A DNA stretch of 22,079 nt from a virus: the IMG/VR virus record IMGVR_UViG_3300030101_002175, positions 3,921 to 25,999 of that record; one strand, written 5' to 3'. Positions within the stretch are counted from its first letter, which is position 1; every line of letters begins with the position of its first letter. The position numbers and the translations under genes were made by a program. The notes beneath the pieces were generated by a model. It did not search any database. It was not told the DNA's origin and saw only the letters and a program-made list of their open reading frames with translations. Positions 1-9,771 of the stretch are shown piece by piece.

Positions 1-3000
1 TATATAATTTTTATTATCTTCAAGCATTTTCATTGTTTTGTCGTCATAAGCTTTTGAATTTCTTAATTCAGGAAGTATTTCTTCGTTTCTTGTTCTAAAA
101 AATTCATCAGCAATTTGTTGTAAACCTGGCTTTTCTTTATTAATAACTGCCAATATATCTTCAGGTGTCATATAACCTTGTTCTGCTAATTTTCTATCAC
201 TAGCATTGTTAATAATGTCAAATTTCATTAATCCATGAGTAGAAGCTACGTTTGCTCTTTGGTCGCTTCTTACAAGGTTTATAATAACTAACGCAGCATG
301 TAACTGGTCAATGTCATATCCTTTTTGTTCTAAAGGTGTTAAAACTCTTTCTTGAAGTAAATTTAAATAATTTTCAATATAAGTACCCCAGTACCTAAAA
401 TTTTCTATAGCAGCCATCATGTCTATAGCTTGTTGGTCATGCCATCTTGGTCTAGTTGTAAAATGAGTTGTTTTGCTGCTTAAAATTGGCCCTCTAGCCA
501 TATCTGCTATAATTTGATGCGTTGAATAAACTTGATGAATAATTTCCCATTTTTGCGGATTGCCTTCTTTTGCTAATTCATCCCTTAATTTTCCATGCCC
601 ATCTCTTGCATCTTTTACTAATTTATTAAATATATCCATGCCTCTAGCACCAGATCCTTCATTCATAACTTCTTGAATTTTTTCGTAAGCAGCTTTTACT
701 TGTGGTTTATTATCCATAAAAGTTAAAAACGCTTCTGTTGCATGTGGCGCATATTTGTATGTAAAACGTGGCCTTAATAAAAAGGACATCATAAAATCAG
801 CCATTAATTCTTCAGGTAAATTTCTATATTTTATATGTTCTGGTGTTGCATTTTTGCCGATTGGTTTAAATGTTGTTGAAAGTTTTTTAAGTTCTCTAAG
901 AACTATTTCTCTGCTAACAATACCTCTGTTTTGTAATTCATTTTCAAATGCTTTAGCAAAAATTTCTTCAGCTTTTTCCACGTCTTTTCCTGTGTATTTT
1001 TTAGTAATACGTTTGTTAATTTTTTCTGCAAGTGGCGCTAAATGTTTGTGCATCATTTTTTTCATTGCAGCTCTAGTAATTTCTTTTTTCAAAGCTGCAT
1101 CTAATGATACAAATGCATCATAAAATTCAGGATCTATTTTGGCTCTTGCATCCGTTGTTCTATAAATATCAAGTATAGTTTTTGGAGTTATTAAATACTT
1201 TTCAAAATCTCTATTAATTTTTCTATTTGTAGCTTCTTGTTGCTCTTTTGCTATTTGTTCCGCATTTTTTTTTAGTTGGTTTATAAATGTAATACTAATA
1301 GGACTATCCACATTATTTATTGATATATATTTATTCATAAAACCTTTTAAAGTTGCTAAACGACCTAGTATATTACCTCTACCCATTATGTTTTCTTTAA
1401 AGTCTTTTGTGTTTTTTATGTAGTCTATTGCATGTCCTAACTCGTGAGCAGTTGTCATTAAAAATTGTTCTGGATTTTCTTGTAATAATTTTTTAATCCT
1501 AATTTCTATGTTTTTAGGATTACCTGCATATTTAGTACCATCAGAAGGATATTCAAAATAACCTAAAAGACCAGGAGATTGTTTTTCACGTTTAGGATCT
1601 ATAAATTTAATTTCTTTTGCAATTAACGCTTCATATATATCAACTAAAGCAGGTAAATCTAATCCTTTTGCTGTTGTAAAAAATTTTGCTACATTCGGAT
1701 TTTTAAAATCAGATATTGGTATAGAATCTATACTTGGTTCATTAGGAATACTTCTTGGCATATCTTTTGAACTTCTGCTTAAATCTTCAGAATAATTATA
1801 GGATTTACCGCCATCATTATGCACGTCTTGATCGTATTTATAATTTTTTTGATAATGACTTGCGTTCTCCTTTAAAACTTCTGGTATGCTATTTTGTATT
1901 AATTTTGTTCCAGGCACATAATTATAATATGAATCGGCAAAAACATAATTTTGCATTTCATTTTTGTTTCGTTGTTTGTGTACAGAAAAAAACAAAGAAG
2001 GAGTTTTTGTTCTGGCTGCATTAAGAGCAAAGTACATATCACTTTTGTTACCAAAAAGCGCTTTTGCAGCATTGTAAACGTATTCTGGAATAGCTATAGG
2101 CTTGTCATATTTATAACTCCAGAAATTATTTCTGACCATCCAGTTATAACCGCTGTTTTGAAAATTACGGCCAAAACGATCTGTTAGTTCATTGCCACCC
2201 CACCTTGGTTTTACTATTAAATAATCTGTACCTTCAAAATTTACTTTATATAAAATTTCTGCAGTTCCTTCAGATTTTGGTAAAGCAGTACCTTTAGTTG
2301 GATCTCCTCCACCTGTAAAGTGATTTTTTCTATCTCTGCTCGTTGGGAAAGTAACAATAGTACCTTCTTTGCCTTGCAACCTTTCTCTGTAACCTTGAAG
2401 AAAACTTAAAAAATCTATGTCTAGCGGTACGCCAGTAGAACTAACAGGATTTTTTAAATTTCCTTTAAACTCTGTATATTCCTTTATATCTATTAATGGT
2501 TCGTTTTCTGATTTTCTTAAATTATTAGTTGTAAAAGTTTTTTCTGGAATATATATAGATATATTTTTATTCATAATTCCTGCATCTTTATCTATTTCTA
2601 ATTTATTTTGTTTATTAACAATATTTTGTTTTAAAATATTTTTAATATCTGCTGGTTGAAATGATGTATCTTCTGGGCTTCCAGGTACTTTTCCATTTTC
2701 TATGCCCATAAGTTTATTTATTAATGGTGATTCACTAAAATAAGGAACTATATTAGGTGGATTTACTTCATGCAATGGTAGTTTAAATTGTTCACCTCTA
2801 TCGTTTTCTATGGTAATTGTTTCAATGCCGTTTTTTTCAATTCCTTTTTCAATGACTACGCCTTTTTCTCTGCCTAATCCTCCAGCTGTTATTTCGTTAC
2901 CAATTTCTACACCAGGCTTTTTGTATTCAATAATTTTTTCACCATATTGATTTTCTAATATTTTATAAATTCTGCCTTCTAGATCTTTTGTTTGTGTTTC

Positions 3001-5139
3001 AAACCAACTATAATCTCCTCTAGCAATATCTTCTTTTAAATTTGGTATTCTTTTTACATGTTCTTGTACATCTTTAGGTCTTACGCCATAAATATCATAT
3101 ATATCTAGTAATCTAGATGACATTCTAGATATAACATTTAAACCATAAATGGTAGCAGCAGCTGTGTAAAAATCTCTTGCAGTTGGAATTTCTCCACGCA
3201 AAGCAGAATCAACTGTTACCATGGTTACAACTTCTGCAGGAATAGCTAAATGTTTAGGTGGTTTATAAAATAATCCACCAGCAGCTTTCGGAACTCTTAA
3301 TGCTGCTCCTGCAGCCATAGTAACAGAACCAACTAAAGCACCTTTACCAAATTCCACTAGGTTTTTTTTCATGTCCTCAATTTCATTAAATTGTTCGTAA
3401 TTTTCTACGCCTTGCCTTCTTATAAGTTCAGTATATTTATGTCTTTGTTGCGAATGCAAACCAAAAGCTCCAGCACCACAAACAGATGCAGCACTTATAG
3501 GGCCTGTTAATCCTGCCATAGCTGCAGGTACTCTAACAGCCCAACATCCAACCATAAAAATTGGAATATCATTTATAACAGAAAGAATACTGGCAGCTAC
3601 TTGCCTACCAAATGATTGTTGTACCATAAGTTCATTTGCTTTGTTGATTATGTCAACTTTTTCTTTGCCTGTTATATCCATGTCATACAAACTTTCTAAA
3701 CCAGTTCCTGATATACTATGGAGTAAATCAAAAATGCTTTGTTCGCCACGACCACCTAATAATTTTATAGTGCTTTCTGCAACGCTTTGTGGATAAAAAT
3801 TTTCTAAAAAATCTAAACCTTTAGATGCAAGACCTTCAAGAGTTCTGCCTTCATCTCCAAAAATTTTTGAATCTTGCATTTTAGGTAAAAATGCAGCTTT
3901 CATTCCTTCAGTTTCCATATCTAAATTGCCTAATTTTTTTCTTAATGATTTTATTCTTTTTTCTTTGTTTGCATTAACAATAGGAATTAATTCATTATTA
4001 GCATCTCTTACAAAATTTCCGTTTTCATTTTTTAAATATTCAACATTATAATATTTTAGATAGTATTCTTCCCAAGCATCAAGTTTTTCATTAGGAGAAC
4101 CCTTTAACATTGTTTTTACTAAATCGTCTGGCATGTGATGTAAATGAGCCAGTATTAGACTTTTTTGTTCATCTGCATCTAATTGCATCAAAGTGTTTGG
4201 GTTTTCTTTAAGTTTTTTTATCCAGTCAGGATCAGGAACATTTTCTATAGCAACGCCTAATGGTTGATCTAAATTAATAATGTTTTTATACATATCTGCA
4301 TATGTAACTGCATTGACATTATCTATTTGAAATATACCTTTTTTTGTACTATCTAAATCAAACGCCTGGATATTTCTATTTCCAGATTCTAAATTTGCAT
4401 ATGCGTTAACTAAAAAATTAAACGATCCTAATTCGTCTGGTGTTGCGTTAAACTTGCGGTAAAATTGATGTAGCATATAACTTGATTTTGGGCCTGTACT
4501 AAGTGCTGGATCTAATATTTTTGCTTTTTGACTAATGCCAAAATAATTCATATAAGATTTGCCAATTTCTTCAAATTTTTCTTTTGCGTTTAAGTTTACC
4601 CAATTTCTGTCTAATTCTTTAGTAACTTCTTTTTGTGTATTAACGTCATGTTGATATTGTATTCTTTTTGATAATGTTTCATATTCAGCTGTTGATAAAT
4701 TTTTTGATAATTCTAAATCTGGATATTTTTCATTAGCATACTCTTGCAAAAATTTTATTCTTCCTTCTGCATCTGTGCCAAAAATTTTGTTTGCTTCTTC
4801 AAATTTATCAACTAATTCTTTTGTTTTAGAAAATTCTAAATCTTTTAAAGTTCTAGGTATGCTACTATCAGAAATATCATTATTGGCAACATCATTATTT
4901 TCTACAGGATTTTCTTCTGTTATATCTGCAGATGGTAATAAAGGATTTTTTTGTAAATCTATTTGAATATGATCTGTGTTTTGATTTGTAGAAATGTCGG
5001 TAATACCATAATATTTATTTATTTCAAAATCAGTAAAACCTGCTGCTTTTAATTTTGATGTTCTATCTTGAAAATGAGCCGCAATATCAGCATCCGTAAA
5101 ACCTGCTTGTTTTAATTGTAATGGTGTTACTTCAGCCAT
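1..5139 (-). CDS. Giant internal virion (ejection) protein, gp16-like, with lytic transglycosylase and HExxH metallopeptidase-like sites; C-terminus cut by window edge
   Basis: I translated this frame by hand from the ATG at 5137-5139 to base 1 and met no stop, giving at least 1713 residues. Residues about 1-50 carry two copies of an AGFTD-type motif. Residues 251-272 (ESG, then GIFQI 17 residues later) match the catalytic Glu and G-x-x-Q-I pattern of SLT-type lytic transglycosylases. Hydrophobic stretches lie near 513-560 and 597-620. HELGH at 1232-1236, followed by RGNILGR and by PEELMADF at 1442-1449, resembles the zinc metallopeptidase domain of phage and large polyvalent proteins. The start shares one base with the stop of the gp15-like gene (TAATG), and AGGA lies 8 bases upstream. 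Position after gp14- and gp15-like genes is that of T7 gene 16, whose product forms part of the ejected core and cleaves peptidoglycan. The metallopeptidase role is inferred. Confidence 0.85.
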   Translation of the reverse strand, partial: MAEVTPLQLKQAGFTDADIAAHFQDRTSKLKAAGFTDFEINKYYGITDISTNQNTDHIQIDLQKNPLLPSADITEENPVENNDVANNDISDSSIPRTLKDLEFSKTKELVDKFEEANKIFGTDAEGRIKFLQEYANEKYPDLELSKNLSTAEYETLSKRIQYQHDVNTQKEVTKELDRNWVNLNAKEKFEEIGKSYMNYFGISQKAKILDPALSTGPKSSYMLHQFYRKFNATPDELGSFNFLVNAYANLESGNRNIQAFDLDSTKKGIFQIDNVNAVTYADMYKNIINLDQPLGVAIENVPDPDWIKKLKENPNTLMQLDADEQKSLILAHLHHMPDDLVKTMLKGSPNEKLDAWEEYYLKYYNVEYLKNENGNFVRDANNELIPIVNANKEKRIKSLRKKLGNLDMETEGMKAAFLPKMQDSKIFGDEGRTLEGLASKGLDFLENFYPQSVAESTIKLLGGRGEQSIFDLLHSISGTGLESLYDMDITGKEKVDIINKANELMVQQSFGRQVAASILSVINDIPIFMVGCWAVRVPAAMAGLTGPISAASVCGAGAFGLHSQQRHKYTELIRRQGVENYEQFNEIEDMKKNLVEFGKGALVGSVTMAAGAALRVPKAAGGLFYKPPKHLAIPAEVVTMVTVDSALRGEIPTARDFYTAAATIYGLNVISRMSSRLLDIYDIYGVRPKDVQEHVKRIPNLKEDIARGDYSWFETQTKDLEGRIYKILENQYGEKIIEYKKPGVEIGNEITAGGLGREKGVVIEKGIEKNGIETITIENDRGEQFKLPLHEVNPPNIVPYFSESPLINKLMGIENGKVPGSPEDTSFQPADIKNILKQNIVNKQNKLEIDKDAGIMNKNISIYIPEKTFTTNNLRKSENEPLIDIKEYTEFKGNLKNPVSSTGVPLDIDFLSFLQGYRERLQGKEGTIVTFPTSRDRKNHFTGGGDPTKGTALPKSEGTAEILYKVNFEGTDYLIVKPRWGGNELTDRFGRNFQNSGYNWMVRNNFWSYKYDKPIAIPEYVYNAAKALFGNKSDMYFALNAARTKTPSLFFSVHKQRNKNEMQNYVFADSYYNYVPGTKLIQNSIPEVLKENASHYQKNYKYDQDVHNDGGKSYNYSEDLSRSSKDMPRSIPNEPSIDSIPISDFKNPNVAKFFTTAKGLDLPALVDIYEALIAKEIKFIDPKREKQSPGLLGYFEYPSDGTKYAGNPKNIEIRIKKLLQENPEQFLMTTAHELGHAIDYIKNTKDFKENIMGRGNILGRLATLKGFMNKYISINNVDSPISITFINQLKKNAEQIAKEQQEATNRKINRDFEKYLITPKTILDIYRTTDARAKIDPEFYDAFVSLDAALKKEITRAAMKKMMHKHLAPLAEKINKRITKKYTGKDVEKAEEIFAKAFENELQNRGIVSREIVLRELKKLSTTFKPIGKNATPEHIKYRNLPEELMADFMMSFLLRPRFTYKYAPHATEAFLTFMDNKPQVKAAYEKIQEVMNEGSGARGMDIFNKLVKDARDGHGKLRDELAKEGNPQKWEIIHQVYSTHQIIADMARGPILSSKTTHFTTRPRWHDQQAIDMMAAIENFRYWGTYIENYLNLLQERVLTPLEQKGYDIDQLHAALVIINLVRSDQRANVASTHGLMKFDIINNASDRKLAEQGYMTPEDILAVINKEKPGLQQIADEFFRTRNEEILPELRNSKAYDDKTMKMLEDNKNYI

Positions 5140-6809
5140 TATAATGTTCCTATTCTTTCAAGATATTCTGTTATTGTTTCACCTTGTAACCTTTCTGGTG
5201 TAGGCGTTGAATCATAAGTATAAGGTCTTGTAGGATCTGAAAATTTTAATATTAGATTATCTCCTGTTGGGCTTAATATTTCCATATCATCATATTTTTT
5301 GTCTTTTGCAAACTTTAAAACTCTATCAACTATATAATTTGGGCTTGATCTATCACCAAATAATTCAAACGGACTTATATTTCTTCTTTTAGCTTCTTTT
5401 ATACCTTCTAAAAGTAGTATGTAAGATTCATATTCACTTCTATCCAGTAACGTATTAGTAGCTAAAATTCCTGTTACATCACTTAATTTAAAATCTTCAC
5501 CATTAAGAAAATCAAGATTTGCTGTACCTCCTGTTTCTGATTTAATTAATTTCATGGTGTTTCTAAAGTAATTTTTATATTCATCATCAATAGCTTTTCT
5601 AGTTTCACCATATATTTTTTTAATTTCATTATATTGCGTTCCAGTAATTAAATTTTTTATAAATGCTTGATCTACCAAATCAAATTCTTGTGGCGTGTCA
5701 ATAATTTTATTTTCAGCACGAATTTTTAATGTGGCAAAAACGGCTGGATTTTCATCAGCTTTTGTTATAGCTCCTTTTATTGATTCTTCAAATGATTTTG
5801 CCATTGCTAATTTAGATTTAGAATATGTCATGTTATTAAGTAAATTATTAACTTTAGATCTAATTTCTATTCTTTTGTTTGTGTCTGTAGTCAAACGATA
5901 CTCTGCAGCTAATCCACTTATTTCCTGTCCAACATCTAAAACAGACCTTGTTTCTATTTGTTGATAAGTTTCAGTTTGAGTTTTTAATTTTTGTTGTGTA
6001 TCTTTAATAAGAGCTTGTCGTAAAGGATCATTTACAGGAATATTTTTTCCATCAATATCTTTAATAATAAATTTAGTATTTGTTAAATTAGTAAGCATGT
6101 GGCCATAGTCTACATCATTTGATTGGCCATCTGGAGAAAGAATAGTTTTGTTTTGAGATGCTGTTATTCTTAAAATAGCATTATTAGCATTTTCATTAGA
6201 TTTTATAACAGCATTTTTGTAATCTTTGTCATTTATTAATAATCCTTTATTAGGTAATAAAGTTCTATTATTAAATTCGTTATGAGCTGCTACAACTGCA
6301 TTTACTGAACTTGCAGAATTTAATGTATTTAAATATGAATCTTGAGCGTAACCAAATTGCAAACTAGCATTACCAATTTTAACTTCATTAATTTTTTTAT
6401 CTATATCAAACCCATATTTAGTATTTAATTGGAAATAATCAGCTTCAATCATATCTAAAACAATTTTATCTCCTTCATGCATTTTTTTTACTGTTTCATA
6501 AGCGCCATTCATAGCGCCATTATAATTATCAGCAAAAGAATCTGGATTGTCTTGATCCATATTTGGAACATCCATTAATACATTTTGAGCAACTTGTTCT
6601 AAAATTCTTTTTGCTTTTGATGTTTTTGTACCAATGTCTAATGTACGCATCATACCAGTATGTTTAATATCTGTTGCACCAAGTTTATTTGCTTCTGCAA
6701 CAATAGTATTTCCAATATTTTTATAACCTTCTCCAGCTGCTAAACCAGATTTTATGCTAGTTCCGCTTGTTACGTTGCCACCTTTAACTTGATACCTTGG
6801 AAGTTTCAT
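5139..6809 (-). CDS. Internal virion protein, gp15-like
   Basis: A 556-residue, mostly hydrophilic, probably alpha-helical protein. It has no signal peptide, no membrane segment and no catalytic motif I recognise. Its place between a gp14-like protein and a giant gp16-like protein, and its size (T7 gp15 is about 750 residues), point to the middle component of the internal core that is ejected into the cell and helps build the DNA conduit. The N-terminus is Gly/Ser/Lys-rich and the C-terminal 40 residues are Pro/Thr/Glu-rich. The ATG overlaps the upstream stop (ATGA), with AGGAG 10 bases upstream, and its own stop overlaps the next start (TAATG), so the three internal proteins look translationally coupled. 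The assignment is by synteny, not by sequence motif. Confidence 0.7.
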   Translation of the reverse strand: MKLPRYQVKGGNVTSGTSIKSGLAAGEGYKNIGNTIVAEANKLGATDIKHTGMMRTLDIGTKTSKAKRILEQVAQNVLMDVPNMDQDNPDSFADNYNGAMNGAYETVKKMHEGDKIVLDMIEADYFQLNTKYGFDIDKKINEVKIGNASLQFGYAQDSYLNTLNSASSVNAVVAAHNEFNNRTLLPNKGLLINDKDYKNAVIKSNENANNAILRITASQNKTILSPDGQSNDVDYGHMLTNLTNTKFIIKDIDGKNIPVNDPLRQALIKDTQQKLKTQTETYQQIETRSVLDVGQEISGLAAEYRLTTDTNKRIEIRSKVNNLLNNMTYSKSKLAMAKSFEESIKGAITKADENPAVFATLKIRAENKIIDTPQEFDLVDQAFIKNLITGTQYNEIKKIYGETRKAIDDEYKNYFRNTMKLIKSETGGTANLDFLNGEDFKLSDVTGILATNTLLDRSEYESYILLLEGIKEAKRRNISPFELFGDRSSPNYIVDRVLKFAKDKKYDDMEILSPTGDNLILKFSDPTRPYTYDSTPTPERLQGETITEYLERIGTL

Positions 6810-7252
6810 CCAGTTTTAACTCCTACTTTTTTAGCAATTTCTAAATTTGTTTGATAGTTTTTAACATTTGCACCTAACGAAATACCAGCGGCAAGTTGAT
6901 CGTAAGTTAATTTTGTCAACATAGAACCAGCTTCATTTTCTGCTGCAATAAGAGCATTATCTCGTTGTATTTGACCAAACATCCATTCTTCTTTTGCTTC
7001 GTCTATATCATTTTGCGCAACTAAAATTGGAGAGCCAGTAAATTGCACTCTAGATGCCGCTGTTCTTGCTCTTTGTTCACTTAACAATTTTGCTAAATTT
7101 TTGTCATGTATTATTTTATCTCTAGCGTTTTGTAATTTAGTGTCATAGCGTTTCCATGCTAAATTATTTTTTATTGCTTTCTTTTGCTGTTGTTGGCCTA
7201 AGATTGTTGTAACTGTTCCTAAAGCCATCAATGCTGGTACAAACCAAGCCAT
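6806..7252 (-). CDS. Internal virion protein, gp14-like
   Basis: 148 residues. The first 20 residues are hydrophobic (FVPALMALGTVTTILG), followed by a Gln/Lys-rich hinge and a long helical, charged stretch rich in Ala, Glu and Lys. That arrangement and the position right after the nozzle gene match T7 gp14-type internal virion protein B, which is thought to insert into the outer membrane during ejection. A strong GGGAGGG Shine-Dalgarno sits just upstream of the ATG. The stop overlaps the gp15-like start by four bases (ATGA). The hydrophobic N-terminus could alternatively be read as a signal anchor, but the virion-module context favours the gp14 role. Confidence 0.72.
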   Translation of the reverse strand: MAWFVPALMALGTVTTILGQQQQKKAIKNNLAWKRYDTKLQNARDKIIHDKNLAKLLSEQRARTAASRVQFTGSPILVAQNDIDEAKEEWMFGQIQRDNALIAAENEAGSMLTKLTYDQLAAGISLGANVKNYQTNLEIAKKVGVKTG

Positions 7253-7269
7253 ATTTTTACCCTCCCCTC

Positions 7270-9771
7270 TTAATCGCTATTTACTAATGTTCCTGTTATT
7301 GCTAAAATAGTCATAGGCAATGGTTGTGTTTGCTCAATAATAATTTGACCATCTCGATCCCAACCTAAATTTGTAACTCTTTTATCTCCTGTAAACGCCT
7401 CTATAGGTTCTCCCATTGGCGTTGCTGAAGTTCTAAATGGTATTTGATCGCCATTTATAGTTGCTCCTACAGTTTCATGTAAACGAACAATAACTTCATT
7501 ATACCTTTTTCTTCTACTTTGAGAAGTTCCTGATTGCGCACCTGCCTCGATTTTCATAGTTTTAATTTTTGACACAAAACCTAATCCTACCTCAATAGTT
7601 TTTGTTGCAAATGTACTAGGTAAACTTATTGTTACAGCTCCATTAGTTACAATTTGAGAGGGATATACAGCATCATCAATAAGTATTTGTACTGTTTCTC
7701 CTTCTAAATGGTCTAAAGATGTAACTGTTGTTGTTGTACCTGTTACAGTTCCTGCTAAAGCTGAATCTTGATTTAATGTTGAATCTAAATATTCTACATA
7801 TTTTACTGTAGAACCATTTATAATTCTTTCAACAATAATCCATACTTGATTTTCAGATGCTTCAGTTATTGTTGTAACGCTAGTAACTTTTGCGTGTTTT
7901 TCGTCTGTAGTTGTTAATCTTACAGTATCTGTACTTTTAACTGTTAATAAACCTGTTCCTTGTGGCGAAGTTTCAGTTACTGTTACTACAGCGCTTGATA
8001 CTGTTGCAGTAAAATCTGCATGTCCATTAATAACATTTTTTAAATTAGTTGCTGTAGTGTTGTTATTAGTTTCAACTTTAAATTCATCTGTCCCTGCTGT
8101 TCCTGTAGTTGATGTAAATACTGTTGTAGTTCCATCTGATTTTGTAAATGTTAAAGTTTTATTAGATTCAATATTATCATAGTCAGATACTGTAACAGTA
8201 CATGATTGTTGTATGCCGCCAAGTAAATGCCTGTGCCAAGCAATAACATCTTCTTGTCTTTGATATGTCATACCTAACAATGCGCCATCTTCTCTAACCG
8301 CCCAGTATATTGATTCTGGTTCTTGTGCATAATCAACATCTACAATTCCATCTCCAGTAATGTGTTCTGCTAATAAACACATATCAGGAGCTGAATAAGC
8401 ATCATCCTCAAAACGATATACAAATTCTCTTACTTTTTTCTTTTGTCTTTGCACAAATAATACAACATTACCTATTTGTATTGGCTGAGTTGTAAAACCG
8501 CCATAAGTTGTTTGTTGTGTTATTTGTACATTGTCAGGTTTTAAAGGTTCTCCAGTTGGCCGACCTACTTTAAATTCACCACCTGCTGTTCCAACAATAA
8601 GATCTCTTGCAGGTGCTAACCATCTTATTGTATTTACTTTGTTTGCAGCAATGGTATATATAAAAGCATCTGCAGCACTAGAATCATCTACATCAAAATT
8701 TTCATATAACCCTGATTGACTAGCCCATATAGTTTGTGGATAACTTGTAGATCCTCCAAATACCAATCTTTGTTCAAAAAAAGATACAGTTTCTGGAAAT
8801 CCATCTGTATCACTCCAATAACCTAATTGCCAGGAAGCAGTTGCATCTGTATTAGCAAACGCTTTTGTTATAGTGCAAACAACAACTGTAGTATTTGTAC
8901 GAGCTGTTATTTTAGCTTCTCCACTATTAAATTTTAAAATTCTTCCAACATCTGTAGTTAAAAATCCACTACCGCCATTAATTCCTGTAACAGCAGAAGC
9001 AGTAATATTAACTCCTGTTCCTGTTGATGCTGATGCAGGTGTTAAAGTTGTAGTTGTTGTATTAGCATCTAAATAAGGGCCAGTTGTTCCAAAATCAACT
9101 TCTGCTAATGTCCATGATGTATGCCCAGTTCTTGACAACTTAGATGGTTCATGCGCAGGATGCACTATGTACATTACATCTGCTGATTGTGTAAATTTTA
9201 AGTCAAATACTTGTGCTGATGTGTAATTTGTAGCTATTTCAAAAACTTTTTGTGCTACACCGCCTGAACCATATGCAGTATATCCACTAGAGTTTATTCC
9301 AGATAATTCAAATGTATTAGTTGTTACATTGGCAACAGTATATCTTCTGCCATTAACTTCTGTCATTCCTACTACGCTATTGATAAATACATGATCTCCA
9401 TTTGAGTAACCATGCGAACTAGCTGTTACTACTGCTGGGTTTGCCTGAGTAATATTTGAAATTGTTTTATCAGCTTCTACAATTTGGCCATTGTCTTTAA
9501 AAAATCTAATATATTGATCGCCAAACTCTAAGCAATAAGATTGCGTTATGTTAAACTCAAAGGGTATTAAACGTGTTGCATTTGCAGAATTTTTAACTTC
9601 GCATACAAAACGACTTCCATGTCTACGACTTGCACCTCCTTGCGGAAATACTGTCATATTTTCTAAAATTTCAACACCATTATTGTATTTTTTAAAATCT
9701 ACTTGCCCTGCTAATTTTGGTGTCAATTCTCCTGCAGTAAAATTGGTTTGTATTGGATGTACTCTAGCCAT
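7270..9771 (-). CDS. Tail tubular protein B (nozzle), gp12-like
   Basis: 833 residues. The N-terminus (FTAGELTPKLAGQVDFKKY, then ENMTVFPQGGASRRHGS) is the signature of podovirus tail tubular protein B, which forms the tail nozzle. Residues about 100-170 look like a UBA_E1 FCCH-type beta domain, a module common in marine phage tail proteins (NPAVVTASSHGYSNGDHVF, NTFELSG, a final YGSGG). The middle holds the conserved segment around FFEQRLVFGGS and WLAPARDLIVGT. About residues 500-620 are Thr/Val-rich and read as an extra beta-sandwich insertion of no recognised family. The C-terminus (PMGEPIEAFTGDK, WDRDGQIIIEQ, PLPMTILAI) is the usual nozzle ending. The ATG overlaps the stop of tail tubular protein A by one base (TAATG). 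Confidence 0.93.
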   Translation of the reverse strand: MARVHPIQTNFTAGELTPKLAGQVDFKKYNNGVEILENMTVFPQGGASRRHGSRFVCEVKNSANATRLIPFEFNITQSYCLEFGDQYIRFFKDNGQIVEADKTISNITQANPAVVTASSHGYSNGDHVFINSVVGMTEVNGRRYTVANVTTNTFELSGINSSGYTAYGSGGVAQKVFEIATNYTSAQVFDLKFTQSADVMYIVHPAHEPSKLSRTGHTSWTLAEVDFGTTGPYLDANTTTTTLTPASASTGTGVNITASAVTGINGGSGFLTTDVGRILKFNSGEAKITARTNTTVVVCTITKAFANTDATASWQLGYWSDTDGFPETVSFFEQRLVFGGSTSYPQTIWASQSGLYENFDVDDSSAADAFIYTIAANKVNTIRWLAPARDLIVGTAGGEFKVGRPTGEPLKPDNVQITQQTTYGGFTTQPIQIGNVVLFVQRQKKKVREFVYRFEDDAYSAPDMCLLAEHITGDGIVDVDYAQEPESIYWAVREDGALLGMTYQRQEDVIAWHRHLLGGIQQSCTVTVSDYDNIESNKTLTFTKSDGTTTVFTSTTGTAGTDEFKVETNNNTTATNLKNVINGHADFTATVSSAVVTVTETSPQGTGLLTVKSTDTVRLTTTDEKHAKVTSVTTITEASENQVWIIVERIINGSTVKYVEYLDSTLNQDSALAGTVTGTTTTVTSLDHLEGETVQILIDDAVYPSQIVTNGAVTISLPSTFATKTIEVGLGFVSKIKTMKIEAGAQSGTSQSRRKRYNEVIVRLHETVGATINGDQIPFRTSATPMGEPIEAFTGDKRVTNLGWDRDGQIIIEQTQPLPMTILAITGTLVNSD

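Noticed and set aside
755-1123. Plus-strand open frame of 122 codons
   Set aside because: It lies opposite the giant virion protein, which is open through the whole region and has recognisable motifs there.
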